Positions 18,850 through 27,831 are shown, counted from the first letter of the stretch. The stretch is 64,000 nucleotides of DNA from Sphingobacterium detergens (GCF_003610355.1 NZ_RAPY01000005.1:62001-126000); one strand, 5' to 3'. Numbers and translations are program-made. Notes: generated by a model not told the origin, from the letters alone.

Positions 18850-19920
18850 CTACTTTCGATTATCACTTTCCTCCTCACGGCCTTCGACGATAAGCTCGTT
18901 TACTTCGGACATTTCTCCCTGTTCAAGATGTTCGATATCTTCAGCCTGTTCATCCGAATACCGGTCGATAAAAAAGGTACAGCCCATGGGGAAATGATCC
19001 GAACCCACCGAAGGATAAATAAACAACTTATCAATAAATACATTTGGACTGTGGAACAGCAAATCTAAGGGCACCCGAAAAAACCAATAATTGGCGTGGA
19101 ACGTAGATAAGATCCCACGTCCTATACGCGCATCGATCAGCTTGCTGGTTTTCTTAAACAGGATGGAGGATCTGGCCCAAGCCACATTGTTAAAGTCCCC
19201 CGTAACCAGCACGGGCATTTTATAATCGCGTACCTTTTTTGCCACACTGAGTAGATCGCCATCCCGTTCTTTGGAATTCTCTTCCTCCGTAGGACTCGGT
19301 GGCGGTGGATGTACCGCAAAAAAGACAAAACGATGGCCATCTTCCGTTTCCAGTTCAACTTCGATACTTGGAATATCATCTGCAACAAAATAGTGAATCT
19401 GGCTTTTATTGACTTTCAGCTTGGTATAAAAATGCATCCCATAGGTATTGTCCAAGGTAACTTTGACAACATTTGGATAGTCCGATTCCAATACCCGTAA
19501 AGCCTTTTCCCATACCGCATCACTTTCCATGGTCAGGAAGATCTTGGGTTGTTCTTTGCGGATCAAATCGATAAAACGCTCATGTTCTTTATTAAACTGC
19601 AGCACATTGCAAGATATAATTTTAATGCTATCCGAGGCATCTTTTCCTTTTTCGTATTTATCCTTACGCCAGAATTTAGTGTAACGCACCAGAATAAATA
19701 CATGATAAGCAATCAGCAGGGCCTGAACAATCTGTATTGCCCAAATCCATGGTGATTCGGCAAGCAGATAAAATCCCCAGGCCAGCACTGGCACCTGAAA
19801 AACCAGCAACTGCAATTTCACAAACTCAGCCACACGAAAGATCCAGTGCTGGCATCGGACAAAAGGCAGTAAACTAAGGAGGATCAAGACCCCTGATAAA
19901 ACAAGAAATAAGATCTGCAT
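18850..19920 (-). CDS. Endonuclease/exonuclease/phosphatase-family membrane protein
   Basis: 356 aa. Three hydrophobic segments in the first ~80 residues anchor it. The catalytic domain shows the family marks: SCNVLQFNKEH, TMESDAVW (acidic), VTGDFNNVAWARS (DxN) and VGSDHFPM (SDH). It may act on phosphoesters outside the cytoplasm, as a nuclease or a lipid/sugar phosphatase. The acidic C-terminal tail (after residue ~330) is low-complexity. Convergent with the DUF4249 gene (8 bases between stops). Confidence 0.87.
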   Translation of the reverse strand: MQILFLVLSGVLILLSLLPFVRCQHWIFRVAEFVKLQLLVFQVPVLAWGFYLLAESPWIWAIQIVQALLIAYHVFILVRYTKFWRKDKYEKGKDASDSIKIISCNVLQFNKEHERFIDLIRKEQPKIFLTMESDAVWEKALRVLESDYPNVVKVTLDNTYGMHFYTKLKVNKSQIHYFVADDIPSIEVELETEDGHRFVFFAVHPPPPSPTEEENSKERDGDLLSVAKKVRDYKMPVLVTGDFNNVAWARSSILFKKTSKLIDARIGRGILSTFHANYWFFRVPLDLLFHSPNVFIDKLFIYPSVGSDHFPMGCTFFIDRYSDEQAEDIEHLEQGEMSEVNELIVEGREEESDNRK

Positions 19921-19941
19921 ATTGATTTCAAATTTACTTTA

Positions 19942-19949
19942 CAAAGATA
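19942..19949 (-). promoter_or_regulatory. Candidate -7 promoter box for the phosphatase-family gene
   Basis: TATCTTTG on the minus strand matches TAnnTTTG, 22 bases ahead of the start at 19920. No TTG at the -33 position. Could be chance in AT-rich DNA. Confidence 0.4.
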
Positions 19950-20284
19950 TTGCTTGAGCGGGATATTTTTATATCAGTGACAGGCTTTCTATCTTTCTAC
20001 ATCACTTTACGATCAATATAACTATTGAGACCAACGAACGTTTATTTTATTAAAAAAAAGTCTATTTCAAATCTCAAATGGATTGAATAAGAACGTAGAG
20101 TTTAGACTTCATGGATCTTTGGTATATTTTTTGAAACAAGCAGATCTATCAAATAATCAACACTAAATGAAATACTATCGGCATAATGCTATACTATTAA
20201 ATAGACAAATCCGTTTTATACAGATGAAGTCAAACGAAAATAAAACTTTCAAAAAAAATTAAACCAAAAACATAAATAATCACA
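19950..20284. other. Intergenic region upstream of gldL
   Basis: AT-rich, must hold the gldL-gldM promoter. I see no exact -7 box on the plus strand and no ORF or repeat. Confidence 0.5.
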
Positions 20285-21097
20285 ATGAGCAAGAAAAAAG
20301 ACAATTCAAGATGGCTAAATGTGGCCATATCCTGGGGAGCAAGTATCGTCATCATCGGGGTACTTTTCAAGATTCTCCATATCGGTGGTAGCACAGCCAA
20401 TTATATGATCGGTATCGGACTGGGTGTAGAGGCGCTACTTTTCTTTCTGATGGGATTCAATCCCCCAGCGCCAGAACCAGACTGGAGCCGTGTCTATCCT
20501 GAATTGGACGATAATTTCAATGGCGAACTTCCTGTTAGTGGCAAGGCAGTGATTGCACAGCCTGCAGGTCCATCGGCGACAGCCGCTTTGGACAAAATGT
20601 TTGCAGATGCCAATATTGAGCCAGCAAGTATCGAAAACTTGGGCCGTGGGTTACGTGACTTCAGCGAGAAGGTATCCGCCATCAACAAACTGTCTGACGT
20701 TTCATTGGCGACCGAAGAATTTACACAGAAACTTCGCACGGCAACCTCCAAATTTGACAACCTGAGCCTCGCTTTTGAAAAAGCTTCGGAAAACCTCGTG
20801 GCGATGTCCAATACTTCTGGCGATACTGCAAACTACCATGACCAGGTGAAAAACCTGACCAGCAATCTGGGGCAGCTAAATGCCATGTACGAACGTGAAC
20901 TACGCGACTCTGCATCTCACCTACAATCCATGAATAAGTTTTACGAGAACCTGAGCTATACCATGCAAAACTTCAACGAGTCCCTGGACGACTCCAAGGC
21001 GTTCAAGGAAGAAGTCGGCAAGCTGGCTAAAAACCTCAATGCATTGAATGCCATCTACGGCAATATGCTCAGTGCTATGAACCAGCCGCGTATATAA
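20285..21097 (+). CDS. gldL: Type IX secretion / gliding motor protein GldL
   Basis: 270 aa. Two transmembrane helices at about residues 15-33 and 39-58 (IVIIGVLFKILHI and MIGIGLGVEALLFFLMGF). The glutamate in the second helix (about residue 49, GVEALL) is the conserved charged residue linked to proton-driven motor function in GldL. The cytoplasmic C-terminal part is long and helical, with coiled-coil character. With GldM it forms the inner-membrane motor of the type IX system. gldM follows 30 bases later. GldK and GldN, its usual operon partners, are at 53.8-56.2 kb on the opposite strand. Confidence 0.95.
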   Translation: MSKKKDNSRWLNVAISWGASIVIIGVLFKILHIGGSTANYMIGIGLGVEALLFFLMGFNPPAPEPDWSRVYPELDDNFNGELPVSGKAVIAQPAGPSATAALDKMFADANIEPASIENLGRGLRDFSEKVSAINKLSDVSLATEEFTQKLRTATSKFDNLSLAFEKASENLVAMSNTSGDTANYHDQVKNLTSNLGQLNAMYERELRDSASHLQSMNKFYENLSYTMQNFNESLDDSKAFKEEVGKLAKNLNALNAIYGNMLSAMNQPRI

Positions 21098-21127
21098 TTT
21101 ACCCTTGTATTACTTAAATTAGAAAAA

Positions 21128-22666
21128 ATGGCATTAGGAAGAGAAACGCCAAGACAGCGGATGATCGGCATCCTCTATCTGGTACTATTGGCCTTATTAG
21201 CGCTCAATGTACCGGATTCCATCTTGGATGCATTCAAAAATATCAATAATAGTCTCGAAACATCCAAGTCAAATGTCAATACGGCTGTACAACAGCTGTT
21301 TGCTGCATTTGAAAATACCAAGTTAAAAGAAGAACCAGCACGTGCTAAGCCTATTTACGATAAAGCTAAAAAGGCGCAGGCGATTATTGGCGAGTTGGAT
21401 AAATATATTCTGTCCCTGAAAGAAGAATTTGTCAAACAGGGCGGAGGTTACGATGAAGAAAAAGGAGACCTTGTCAAACGGGAAAATGAGGACATCTCAC
21501 CCAATATGATGATCAACGAGAAAAAAGGAACTGTCCTCAAGGACAAGATCAACGACACTCGTGCTAAGTTATTGGCACTGCTTACCCCAGAGGAGCAGAA
21601 AATGGTCTCCTTCTCTCTGGAAGCCAAGAATCCCGAAAAGTCTGTTAATGGCAAGAAATCCTGGGAAGAAATTAATTTTGGCAGTGGCACACCATTGACT
21701 GCAGCAATGACCATCCTCACAAAGATCCAGACCGATGCACAAAATGCAGAGTCAGATGTTGTTAAGATTATCTTAGGTAAAATGGACCAGGCAGTAGTCA
21801 ATCTGGATAAGTTTGCCGCAGTAGCCGTGGCACCTACCTCCTATCTGGTACAAGGCCAACCTTACAAAGCCGAGGTCTTTTTGACTGCATCCGATTCCAA
21901 GTCCGAACCAGCTATTTCGGTCAACGGCTCGGCCCTACAGATTGTAGATGGCAAAGGTGTCTACTCGGTGCCAACTAATCGAGAGGGTATCTTCTCATGG
22001 ACTGGGGTTATCAAAGTTAAACAGACGGATGGATCCTTTAAAGAGTACCGAACTCCACAGCAGACCTACCAGGTCGCACGGCCTTCGGCGGTTGTATCAC
22101 CGGATAAAATGAATGTACTGTATATCGGAGTCAATAATCCGATATCGGTTTCCGCTCCGGGAACACCTACGGATAAAGTTCATGTGAACATGAGCGGAGG
22201 GGGCAGTATATCCAGCGCAGGAGGTGGTAAATATAATGTACGGGTAAGTTCACCCGGCACAACCCGTATCTCCGTCTCGGCCGAAGTCGCTCCTGGTAAG
22301 ACACAGACACTGAGCTCAACCGAGTTTCGTGTCAAAAGGATCCCAGACCCGATTGCTAAATTTGCCGGAAAAACGGGTGGATCAATGGCGACAGTCGCAC
22401 TGAAAGCGCAGAATGCCTTATTTGCTAAACTGGATAACTTTGATTTTGATGCCTCCTTCAAGGTCACCAAGTTTACGATGATCCTGGCTAAACCCCGGGC
22501 TGATGCGATTGTCCTATCCACTTCGGGTGGTCAATTGAGCTCAAGCATGTCATCGGCTTTAAATGGTATTGTACCGGGCACTCGTGTTATTTTTGATAAT
22601 ATCGTCGCGGTGGGTCCGGATGGAACATCCAGACAGCTCAATGCTGTGGCATTGACAGCAAATTAG
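21128..22666 (+). CDS. gldM: Type IX secretion / gliding motor protein GldM
   Basis: 512 aa, the usual length. N-terminal MALGRETPRQRMIGILYL begins a single transmembrane helix (about residues 11-27), followed by a long periplasmic part: a helical region (to ~215) and beta domains (about 225-512). GldM spans the periplasm and links the GldL motor to the GldK/GldN outer-membrane ring. It follows gldL and is closed by a strong terminator, so the operon here contains only gldL and gldM. Confidence 0.95.
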   Translation: MALGRETPRQRMIGILYLVLLALLALNVPDSILDAFKNINNSLETSKSNVNTAVQQLFAAFENTKLKEEPARAKPIYDKAKKAQAIIGELDKYILSLKEEFVKQGGGYDEEKGDLVKRENEDISPNMMINEKKGTVLKDKINDTRAKLLALLTPEEQKMVSFSLEAKNPEKSVNGKKSWEEINFGSGTPLTAAMTILTKIQTDAQNAESDVVKIILGKMDQAVVNLDKFAAVAVAPTSYLVQGQPYKAEVFLTASDSKSEPAISVNGSALQIVDGKGVYSVPTNREGIFSWTGVIKVKQTDGSFKEYRTPQQTYQVARPSAVVSPDKMNVLYIGVNNPISVSAPGTPTDKVHVNMSGGGSISSAGGGKYNVRVSSPGTTRISVSAEVAPGKTQTLSSTEFRVKRIPDPIAKFAGKTGGSMATVALKAQNALFAKLDNFDFDASFKVTKFTMILAKPRADAIVLSTSGGQLSSSMSSALNGIVPGTRVIFDNIVAVGPDGTSRQLNAVALTAN

Positions 22667-22695
22667 AAAAATCACCCCCTACATTTATATATGAG

Positions 22696-22726
22696 GCCTT
22701 CTCCTTTGTTGGAGAAGGCTTTTTTT
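22696..22726 (+). terminator. Terminator of gldL-gldM
   Basis: 9-bp stem (22696-22704 with 22711-22719), loop TTTGTT, then a U run. It lies about 30 bases past the gldM stop, showing that no gldN follows in this operon. Confidence 0.92.
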
Positions 22727-22928
22727 ACAAAAATCCACTCCTATAGAAAGAACTGAATTCATCGCCGTTAGACCGAAATGCATTTTTGAGGAAAGGACTA
22801 TGGTTTGTCCGTGGGTTCAATCTGCTCCAACGCGGCAATAAGCGGTCTACTGAGGAGGAATTGTGCAGTATCTTGAAGAAGCCTCTTTTTGCTAAAAGAA
22901 ATTAAGTGAAGGGATATGTACATAGAAA

Positions 22929-22955
22929 GAGCCATTCCCAAAATGGCAATGGCTC
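22929..22955 (-). terminator. Hairpin after the small lipoprotein gene
   Basis: 8-bp stem (22929-22936 with 22948-22955), 25 bases past the stop of the minus-strand lipoprotein gene. U run short. The spacer between this and gldM holds no recognisable gene. Confidence 0.55.
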
Positions 22956-22979
22956 AAAAAAGAATTCAATCTATTACCG

Positions 22980-23375
22980 TTATTTACGCTGGCAATCGGC
23001 TGTCCAGACCTTGTCATCTTTGGTATAGCCGATCGTAAGTTTGCCGGCATCAATGCGGATCACTCCTGTCCCCGCCGAGCCAATATTAATCAACACATTG
23101 TCTTTCTCTTCGAAGTCAACACCATTTAGATTGGGAATACTATTACCAAAAGCAAAGTTATAGGTATTACCGGTTTTTGTTACTGTAATGGTACCATCTG
23201 CAGAAGCGACATCCTTACTATTATCCTTCAGGTCGTCAAATGCGATTTTCCCTTCGTATTTACCGATAAAAAGATTGTCGTCTGCAGGATCATCATCTTT
23301 GCTGCATGATGTGAAGCTGATTATCGCTGTCAAAATAAGCATACCTAATCCCAAAGTTTGAATAAATTTTCTCAT
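22980..23375 (-). CDS. Small lipoprotein of unknown function
   Basis: Start taken at ATG 23375 (MRKFIQTLGLG), which puts the lipobox FTSC at about residue 23; an in-frame ATG at 23399 adds eight residues ahead of the signal. The mature part is ~110 residues of alternating beta pattern (IGKYEGKIAFDDL, GTITVTKTGNTYNF) similar to small lipocalin-like Bacteroidota lipoproteins. Not assigned to a family. Stands alone with a hairpin downstream. Confidence 0.68.
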   Translation of the reverse strand: MRKFIQTLGLGMLILTAIISFTSCSKDDDPADDNLFIGKYEGKIAFDDLKDNSKDVASADGTITVTKTGNTYNFAFGNSIPNLNGVDFEEKDNVLINIGSAGTGVIRIDAGKLTIGYTKDDKVWTADCQRK

Positions 23376-23531
23376 CGTTCGCGTGTACATGTAAGTCAAA
23401 ATTTTATTAAAATCGGTAGGTTAAATCCAAACTTTATGCCATCGCAGCCTTCACAAGACAAGACCCGTATCAATCGAAATATAAAAAGTACTAATACAGA
23501 TCAAGCGTATAAATACTTTTACCGTCGAAAT

Positions 23532-23559
23532 CGGGGCATCTACTCGCGCAGATGCCCCG
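23532..23559 (-). terminator. Hairpin at the end of the small-gene cluster
   Basis: Perfect 10-bp GC-rich stem (23532-23541 with 23550-23559, 8-base loop) directly after the stop of the 55-aa membrane protein gene. No clear U run on the minus strand. Confidence 0.6.
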
Positions 23560-23562
23560 CTC

Positions 23563-23730
23563 CTATTTTCGTCGGAATATCCGATTTAACAGCCTGCTCA
23601 GCAAGAAACTAACCAAGGTACCGATGAGAGCCGTGAGGGCACCATAGAGCAAATCGTCCACCGAAAATGACGCCCAGATACCGCAGAGGGTGCCACCAAT
23701 AGCAGACAGCCGTACATCACTGATTTTCAT
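23563..23730 (-). CDS. Small hydrophobic membrane protein (55 aa)
   Basis: Sequence begins MKISDVRLSAIGGTLCGIWA, has a hydrophobic stretch LLYGALTALIGTLVSFLL and ends in a basic tail (LLNRIFRRK). Its start codon overlaps the 3' end of the 94-aa gene by 14 bases in another frame, typical of translational coupling. Together with the next gene it has the look of small phage- or toxin-cassette membrane proteins, perhaps holin-like; this is only from size and topology. Confidence 0.55.
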   Translation of the reverse strand: MKISDVRLSAIGGTLCGIWASFSVDDLLYGALTALIGTLVSFLLSRLLNRIFRRK

Positions 23731-24001
23731 CTGCTCCTCCTTTCTGCCGCGGCAAATCCATCTTTACCTTATTATTACGCATCGCCATCGCTGCGGGCGT
23801 GTTGGTTTTATCCAATTGGCTTTTATGATTTATTTTTTCCGAATCCGTGGTTTCGTCATCTTTCTCGTTTATAACCGATTCGATAATCCCCAGTCCTAGT
23901 GCTATATACCTGACTATATTCAACGTTTTTCCGGGGAGTTTTATCGGTGCTGCCAGCACGAGCTGCAGCACATTTCCTATTTTGCTAATGATTTTATTCA
24001 T
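23717..24001 (-). CDS. Small hypothetical protein with hydrophobic N-terminal part (94 aa)
   Basis: MNKIISKIGNVLQLVLAAPI starts a hydrophobic/amphipathic region to about residue 43 (IVRYIALGLGIIESV), followed by a polar, charged half with no recognised domain. It may associate with the membrane. Overlaps the 55-aa membrane protein gene downstream. A pair of 18-base direct repeats lies just upstream. I do not recognise a family. Confidence 0.5.
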   Translation of the reverse strand: MNKIISKIGNVLQLVLAAPIKLPGKTLNIVRYIALGLGIIESVINEKDDETTDSEKINHKSQLDKTNTPAAMAMRNNKVKMDLPRQKGGADENQ

Positions 24002-24014
24002 TTTTATTTAGTAT

Positions 24015-24111
24015 TGAGATATTAGTATTGAGTATTGAGACTCTGGTTGAGCAAGTCAAAGACTGTTACTCTTTGTTTTCTTTTATTTCGTACTGAGATA
24101 TTAGTATTGAG
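24015..24111. repeat. Pair of 18-bp direct repeats between small genes
   Basis: TGAGATATTAGTATTGAG occurs at 24015-24032 and again at 24094-24111, 79 bases apart. Extra copies of the GTATTGAG core follow the first. The repeats fill the gap between the 94-aa gene and the DUF5675 gene. Possible binding sites or scars of duplication; nothing else supports either. Confidence 0.75.
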
Positions 24112-24142
24112 ATTTGGGTAGTGATATCCCAGTTCGTTAAGC

Positions 24143-24607
24143 TTAAGGCATATTAACAAAGGCGTGCTCGATACGTAAAGTCACCTCTCCTTTTTTTACC
24201 TTTTCGATGATCGCATTATAGAATTCGCAATAAGCTTGCGTGGATTGATATACTTCATAATCGGTGCCATCGGTACTTTTATGGAAGTAAGTCCCTACCA
24301 AAAGACAACCGGATGTATCGGCATGTGTATTACCTATATGCATATACACCATGCTAAAATTGGGAATATCTTTTATTTCAATCATGCCCTGATGTATATC
24401 CGGAAACCGTTTTTTATAGGCGGTGTTCATCCCACCCCAGTAATTGAGTCCGAGCTTGTAACTACCGATCGGGATGCAGGTTTGCCCTTTCACTTTGCTG
24501 TCCCGGATGCTATCTTCGAGTACGTAACATTGGAAGATCCCATCGCGATAAAGTTCAGACAGGGTACTCTCCTTCCCCTGTCGAACACGTTTGAGTGTGA
24601 GTTGCAT
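24143..24607 (-). CDS. DUF5675-family protein
   Basis: Start placed at ATG 24607 (MQLTLKRVRQGKEST), which gives a 7-base gap to the upstream gene; ATG 24646 would overlap it. The region FQCYVLEDSIRDSKVKGQTC and the later MVYMHIGNTHADTSGCLLVG with conserved His, Asp and Cys fit DUF5675, a small domain common in Bacteroidota phage-like regions. Enzymatic role unproven. It follows the 193-aa gene in the same orientation and precedes two small membrane-type proteins, so probably one operon. Confidence 0.75.
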   Translation of the reverse strand: MQLTLKRVRQGKESTLSELYRDGIFQCYVLEDSIRDSKVKGQTCIPIGSYKLGLNYWGGMNTAYKKRFPDIHQGMIEIKDIPNFSMVYMHIGNTHADTSGCLLVGTYFHKSTDGTDYEVYQSTQAYCEFYNAIIEKVKKGEVTLRIEHAFVNMP

Positions 24608-24614
24608 AGGCCTG

Positions 24615-25196
24615 CTATTTATCCCCGTATTTGAGTTCGTAAGCATATTGATGCCCCGGCGTATCAGTCAGTGTGACCAGGTATTTGGCCTGTAGAAAAT
24701 CCGGATTGTCCTGCTGGATCTGATACATCCAAGATACGCCGATCCCATCCATATCCTGCGCAAGGCCCGTTTCGATGACCGCATCATTCTGATCTAGTAT
24801 CCGTACTTCGATCTTGACCACAGCCATTACATCTTTGACCATCAATGTGATCTGATCCACTGCATTTCCTTTGTAGCCACTATCGTCCCAGCGCCGGATT
24901 ACCGGTGCTGTAAAGAAATCCTTAAATGCGACATTGTAAGCAGTCTGATTGATATTGGCCTTTGCCTGATAAGCTGCCTTCATATCGGGATCCTGAATTG
25001 CAGTGCGTGCATACAGTGAAGCATCCATAAACCTACTTTGGACCTCGAGCTGCTTGGTTGTCGGCGGTTTTGCATTTGCTGACTTTTTGGGTCTCCGTGC
25101 GATCACAGTCTGATCACCCCGCTGGCGGAATACCAGCATCTTCCCTACGGTGCCCGATGCACCCTGCATAACGATATTATCTCTTGATTTTGCCAT
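24615..25196 (-). CDS. Hypothetical protein of a Bacteroidota small-gene cluster (193 aa)
   Basis: Begins MAKSRDNIVMQGASGTVGKM and continues with LVFRQRGDQTVIARRP, a start I recall in Bacteroidota proteins that occur beside DUF5675 genes. Residues ~40-95 are helical and basic; 96-193 look beta-rich (ITLMVKDVMAVVKIEVRILD). No signal peptide or membrane segment. Function unknown; a structural or nucleic-acid-binding phage-type protein is possible. Upstream there is an inverted repeat at 25231-25269. Confidence 0.6.
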   Translation of the reverse strand: MAKSRDNIVMQGASGTVGKMLVFRQRGDQTVIARRPKKSANAKPPTTKQLEVQSRFMDASLYARTAIQDPDMKAAYQAKANINQTAYNVAFKDFFTAPVIRRWDDSGYKGNAVDQITLMVKDVMAVVKIEVRILDQNDAVIETGLAQDMDGIGVSWMYQIQQDNPDFLQAKYLVTLTDTPGHQYAYELKYGDK

Positions 25197-25540
25197 TTTG
25201 TTGTTGTTTTATCTATTTAAAAATCTGTTTACTATCAACACAATGGGCGCCCTTAATTGCGTTGATAGTACAAATATGCTATCCCAAATAGCCGTTGTCA
25301 AGCAGCAATGGGGACGACGGTGAATTGCGGTTATTCGCGGCGAAAAACGTTGAAAAATGGCCATATAAAACTTGGTTGGCCTAAACGTATCCTGTTGCGC
25401 TTGTCTTGAGGTTGTGCTTAACAAGTACTAAGGAAGGAAGTTTATTGTGTCGAGGGAGTAAGGTTATTGTGTGGAGCTAGCAAGGATTAAAAGTTTGCCC
25501 AGATCTGGGACAGCGAACCTGGGCAAATGGAATGGATGAG
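25197..25540. other. Intergenic region with two inverted repeats
   Basis: A 9-bp inverted repeat ACTATCAAC / GTTGATAGT at 25231-25239 and 25261-25269 sits 35-73 bases upstream of the 193-aa gene and could be an operator or leader hairpin. A second 9-bp stem (25494-25502 with 25519-25527) lies 14 bases after the stop of the HTH gene and may end that transcript. A 71-codon minus-strand frame here has no coding features. Confidence 0.55.
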
Positions 25541-25819
25541 CTATTTTTTCTTCTTCGGATTAGCCTTAATATAAGCGATTATCTCATCTTTGAAGTAAAA
25601 ATCCTTGCCATCCAGACTATATATGGGCAACTGTGTTTTTAATTCACCAAGCTTGGTATCCCTTATTTTCAAGAAAGATTTCATGTCGGTATTATCCATT
25701 AAATCGGCGGCAGTACCGAGGTAACTCTGGCTTAGCTGCTGTGCCTGAACGGCGATGACCTGGACGGCCTGTACCAAATCCCTTAATTGAGATTTCACTT
25801 CTTCAAAAAATTTTTCCAT
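25541..25819 (-). CDS. Small helix-turn-helix (excisionase-type) protein
   Basis: 92 aa. The first ~35 residues are a helix with heptad spacing (VKSQLRDLVQAVQVIAVQAQ), and the rest resembles the HTH_17/MerR-like fold of excisionases: DMKSFLKIRDTKLGELKTQL, then LDGKDFYFKDEIIAYIKA as the wing and last helix. Probably a DNA-binding regulator. It lies between the phage-flavoured cluster and the LytTR system on the same strand. Confidence 0.62.
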   Translation of the reverse strand: MEKFFEEVKSQLRDLVQAVQVIAVQAQQLSQSYLGTAADLMDNTDMKSFLKIRDTKLGELKTQLPIYSLDGKDFYFKDEIIAYIKANPKKKK

Positions 25820-25899
25820 GTTTCATTAATTTAGTTCATATTTTAATTGTTGGTTAAATGCTCGGGAATAAATCGCACAGTATTCAATTACAAAAGGAG

Positions 25900-26673
25900 C
25901 TAATCTAAAACGTTGATTTTTTGCCGTAATTCCTTGATATAATTGCGTGTTACCTTGAATTTAAGTTGTGGACCTTCGGTCATATGTATTGTATCCTTGT
26001 ATAAGGATGCTATAAAATCAATATTAACGATTGTCGATTGGTCAACCTGAACGAATCCAGATTCGGGTAAAAAGTGTATGATCTCTTTTATTGTTTTTTT
26101 GGCTGTCCGCGGGCTTAAACGCCCATCTTTGTCTATTCTCGTATTTCTTTCAAAAAATGCCAATTCATTGTCGCCTTTCACTTTTTGGATATAATAAATA
26201 TCCCTAAACTGCATACGATGATACATGCGGTCTGACAGTTCGAGATAGACAGCTTCAGGCTGGGGCTTGTATGCGATGTTAATGGGCAGGGCCATGCGGA
26301 AAAATGCATTATTCAGTGCCCGACACAGCATTGGAAAAGTCGCGGGTTTGGAGATATAATCGGCAGCATCCAATGCATAAGAGCGCAAGGAAAAGGAATC
26401 ATGGGCAGTAACAAAAACAACCTGTGGCCTCCTTTTGGGATCAATAGACGCGTACAGGTCCATCCCATTTAGCAGGCCCGTCTCGGGATCCGAACCTAAA
26501 ATAATATCCATAAAAATGATATCATACTTGTTGGCGTTGATTTTGCTGATGGTTTCCCTAGTACTATCAGCCGTATCTATCTGAAGATCCAGTCCTGTCT
26601 GGGACAATAATTTTTTTAAATGTTGAGCATCATTGGGAACATCTTCAGCAATTAGAATAGGGATTATTGGCAT
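25900..26673 (-). CDS. LytTR-family response regulator
   Basis: 257 aa. Receiver domain at 1-125 with acidic AEDVPND near residue 10, the phospho-acceptor Asp at ~56 (IIFMDIILGS), Thr in VFVTAHD and Lys in ISKPATFP. The C-terminal part (about 150-257) is a LytTR DNA-binding domain: MQFRDIYYIQKVKGDNELA, FVQVDQSTIVNIDFIASLY and the ending LRQKINVLD. It follows the sensor kinase gene by 12 bases, so the two form a two-component pair. Target promoters unknown. Confidence 0.93.
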   Translation of the reverse strand: MPIIPILIAEDVPNDAQHLKKLLSQTGLDLQIDTADSTRETISKINANKYDIIFMDIILGSDPETGLLNGMDLYASIDPKRRPQVVFVTAHDSFSLRSYALDAADYISKPATFPMLCRALNNAFFRMALPINIAYKPQPEAVYLELSDRMYHRMQFRDIYYIQKVKGDNELAFFERNTRIDKDGRLSPRTAKKTIKEIIHFLPESGFVQVDQSTIVNIDFIASLYKDTIHMTEGPQLKFKVTRNYIKELRQKINVLD

Positions 26674-26685
26674 AACAATTTGTTT

Positions 26686-27738
26686 TTACATAAAAGAAAG
26701 CTGAACGGTAAACATATTTGCGTGATTTATATATTCGATTTTATAATTTCCGGGAAGCAGCTGATCAAATAGTTGCTGCACCATCTGGGTCCCAGTACCC
26801 GAGTGACCATGCGATCTGGCCGTGGCTACCGTATTCCTCATTTGGAGCTGGAGTTTGGTATCCTTGCGGCACCAGGTGATCCATATTATGTATTTTTCTC
26901 CCTTGGGACTATGGTCAAGGGCGTTTTCAAACCAAGAAAGCAATGCCGCCGCAGGAATAGACCTATTCCAATCGGCACTGGCAAGCAGGTGCTCACCTTC
27001 GAATAGAACAGTTCTATCAGTAAAACATGAAGCCATTACCCGGAGTTGCATCCATTCCTCCGCGATAGCGACTTTTAATTTTTTATTCGCTACTATATCA
27101 ATCATGTATTGCAGCAAATGTATTGTCTCTGGACGATGTAGCACTTTATTGTCCTGCACGATCTTGATCCATTGTCTGGTAAAATGATCCGACAAGCGTG
27201 CAGAAACTATTGTTGTATTCAATGCATTTGAACGTCTCTTAAAACGTGTCCGAAACGAAAGGTAGTGCGTCAGAAATTGTACGATAAAAGCGATTACTAT
27301 AACTAAGGTATTTCCTACAAATACTCTATTATTAAATTGTATCAGACGGCGGGGCGTTATCTTTCCGACAAAATTAACACCTTTTTCCGGGAGCCAATGA
27401 TAGGCGTATTCATACCAAAAGTCTGCCGAATAACCGATCCAAAGAACCAAAACAAGCAGTATCCCTATTTTAATGGTTGATGACTGTCGCCAACATAGCC
27501 TGATCATCAGCCAAAAAACTGTAAACGAAATAAGATAAGGACCTATTAAAGCTATTAGATGGCGTATGGAGAGGCGTCCCCAGACATGTACATTCATCTT
27601 GATCAAAATTGACACAATGATTCCAAGGCCCAAAACAAACAGGATAAAGGTTTTATTTAAAACCCAATAAGCTGTTAGCTGGCTGATTTTTGTCGTTCTC
27701 ATACAATAGTGTAACGGGTACGTTAATTGGTCATTCAA
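26686..27738 (-). CDS. Membrane sensor histidine kinase partnered with LytTR regulator (LytS/AgrC-like)
   Basis: 350 aa. Four predicted membrane segments (about 30-48, 60-79, 90-106, 142-160) and no large extracellular domain, as in peptide- or small-ligand-sensing kinases. The dimerisation region has His at ~185 in LSDHFTRQW, where the family normally reads NPHFLFN, so it is diverged. The ATPase part has an N box WFENALDHSPKG (~269) and a Gly motif GHSGTGTQMVQQLF. Start could also be ATG 27702. It lies 93 bases after the acyltransferase gene and 12 before the LytTR gene, all on one strand. Confidence 0.82.
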   Translation of the reverse strand: MNDQLTYPLHYCMRTTKISQLTAYWVLNKTFILFVLGLGIIVSILIKMNVHVWGRLSIRHLIALIGPYLISFTVFWLMIRLCWRQSSTIKIGILLVLVLWIGYSADFWYEYAYHWLPEKGVNFVGKITPRRLIQFNNRVFVGNTLVIVIAFIVQFLTHYLSFRTRFKRRSNALNTTIVSARLSDHFTRQWIKIVQDNKVLHRPETIHLLQYMIDIVANKKLKVAIAEEWMQLRVMASCFTDRTVLFEGEHLLASADWNRSIPAAALLSWFENALDHSPKGEKYIIWITWCRKDTKLQLQMRNTVATARSHGHSGTGTQMVQQLFDQLLPGNYKIEYINHANMFTVQLSFM

Positions 27739-27831
27739 AATCCTAAATATAAATAAAACAAGACAGTATATCTAATTATTTAAACATAATTTTTTCCATA
27801 AAGGAAATAACAGCATCTTATAAGTAATTTT

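Noticed and set aside
25209..25424. 71-codon minus-strand frame ahead of the 193-aa gene
   Set aside because: Composition is not protein-like (Arg, Cys and His scattered, no pattern) and it covers an inverted repeat; treated as non-coding.
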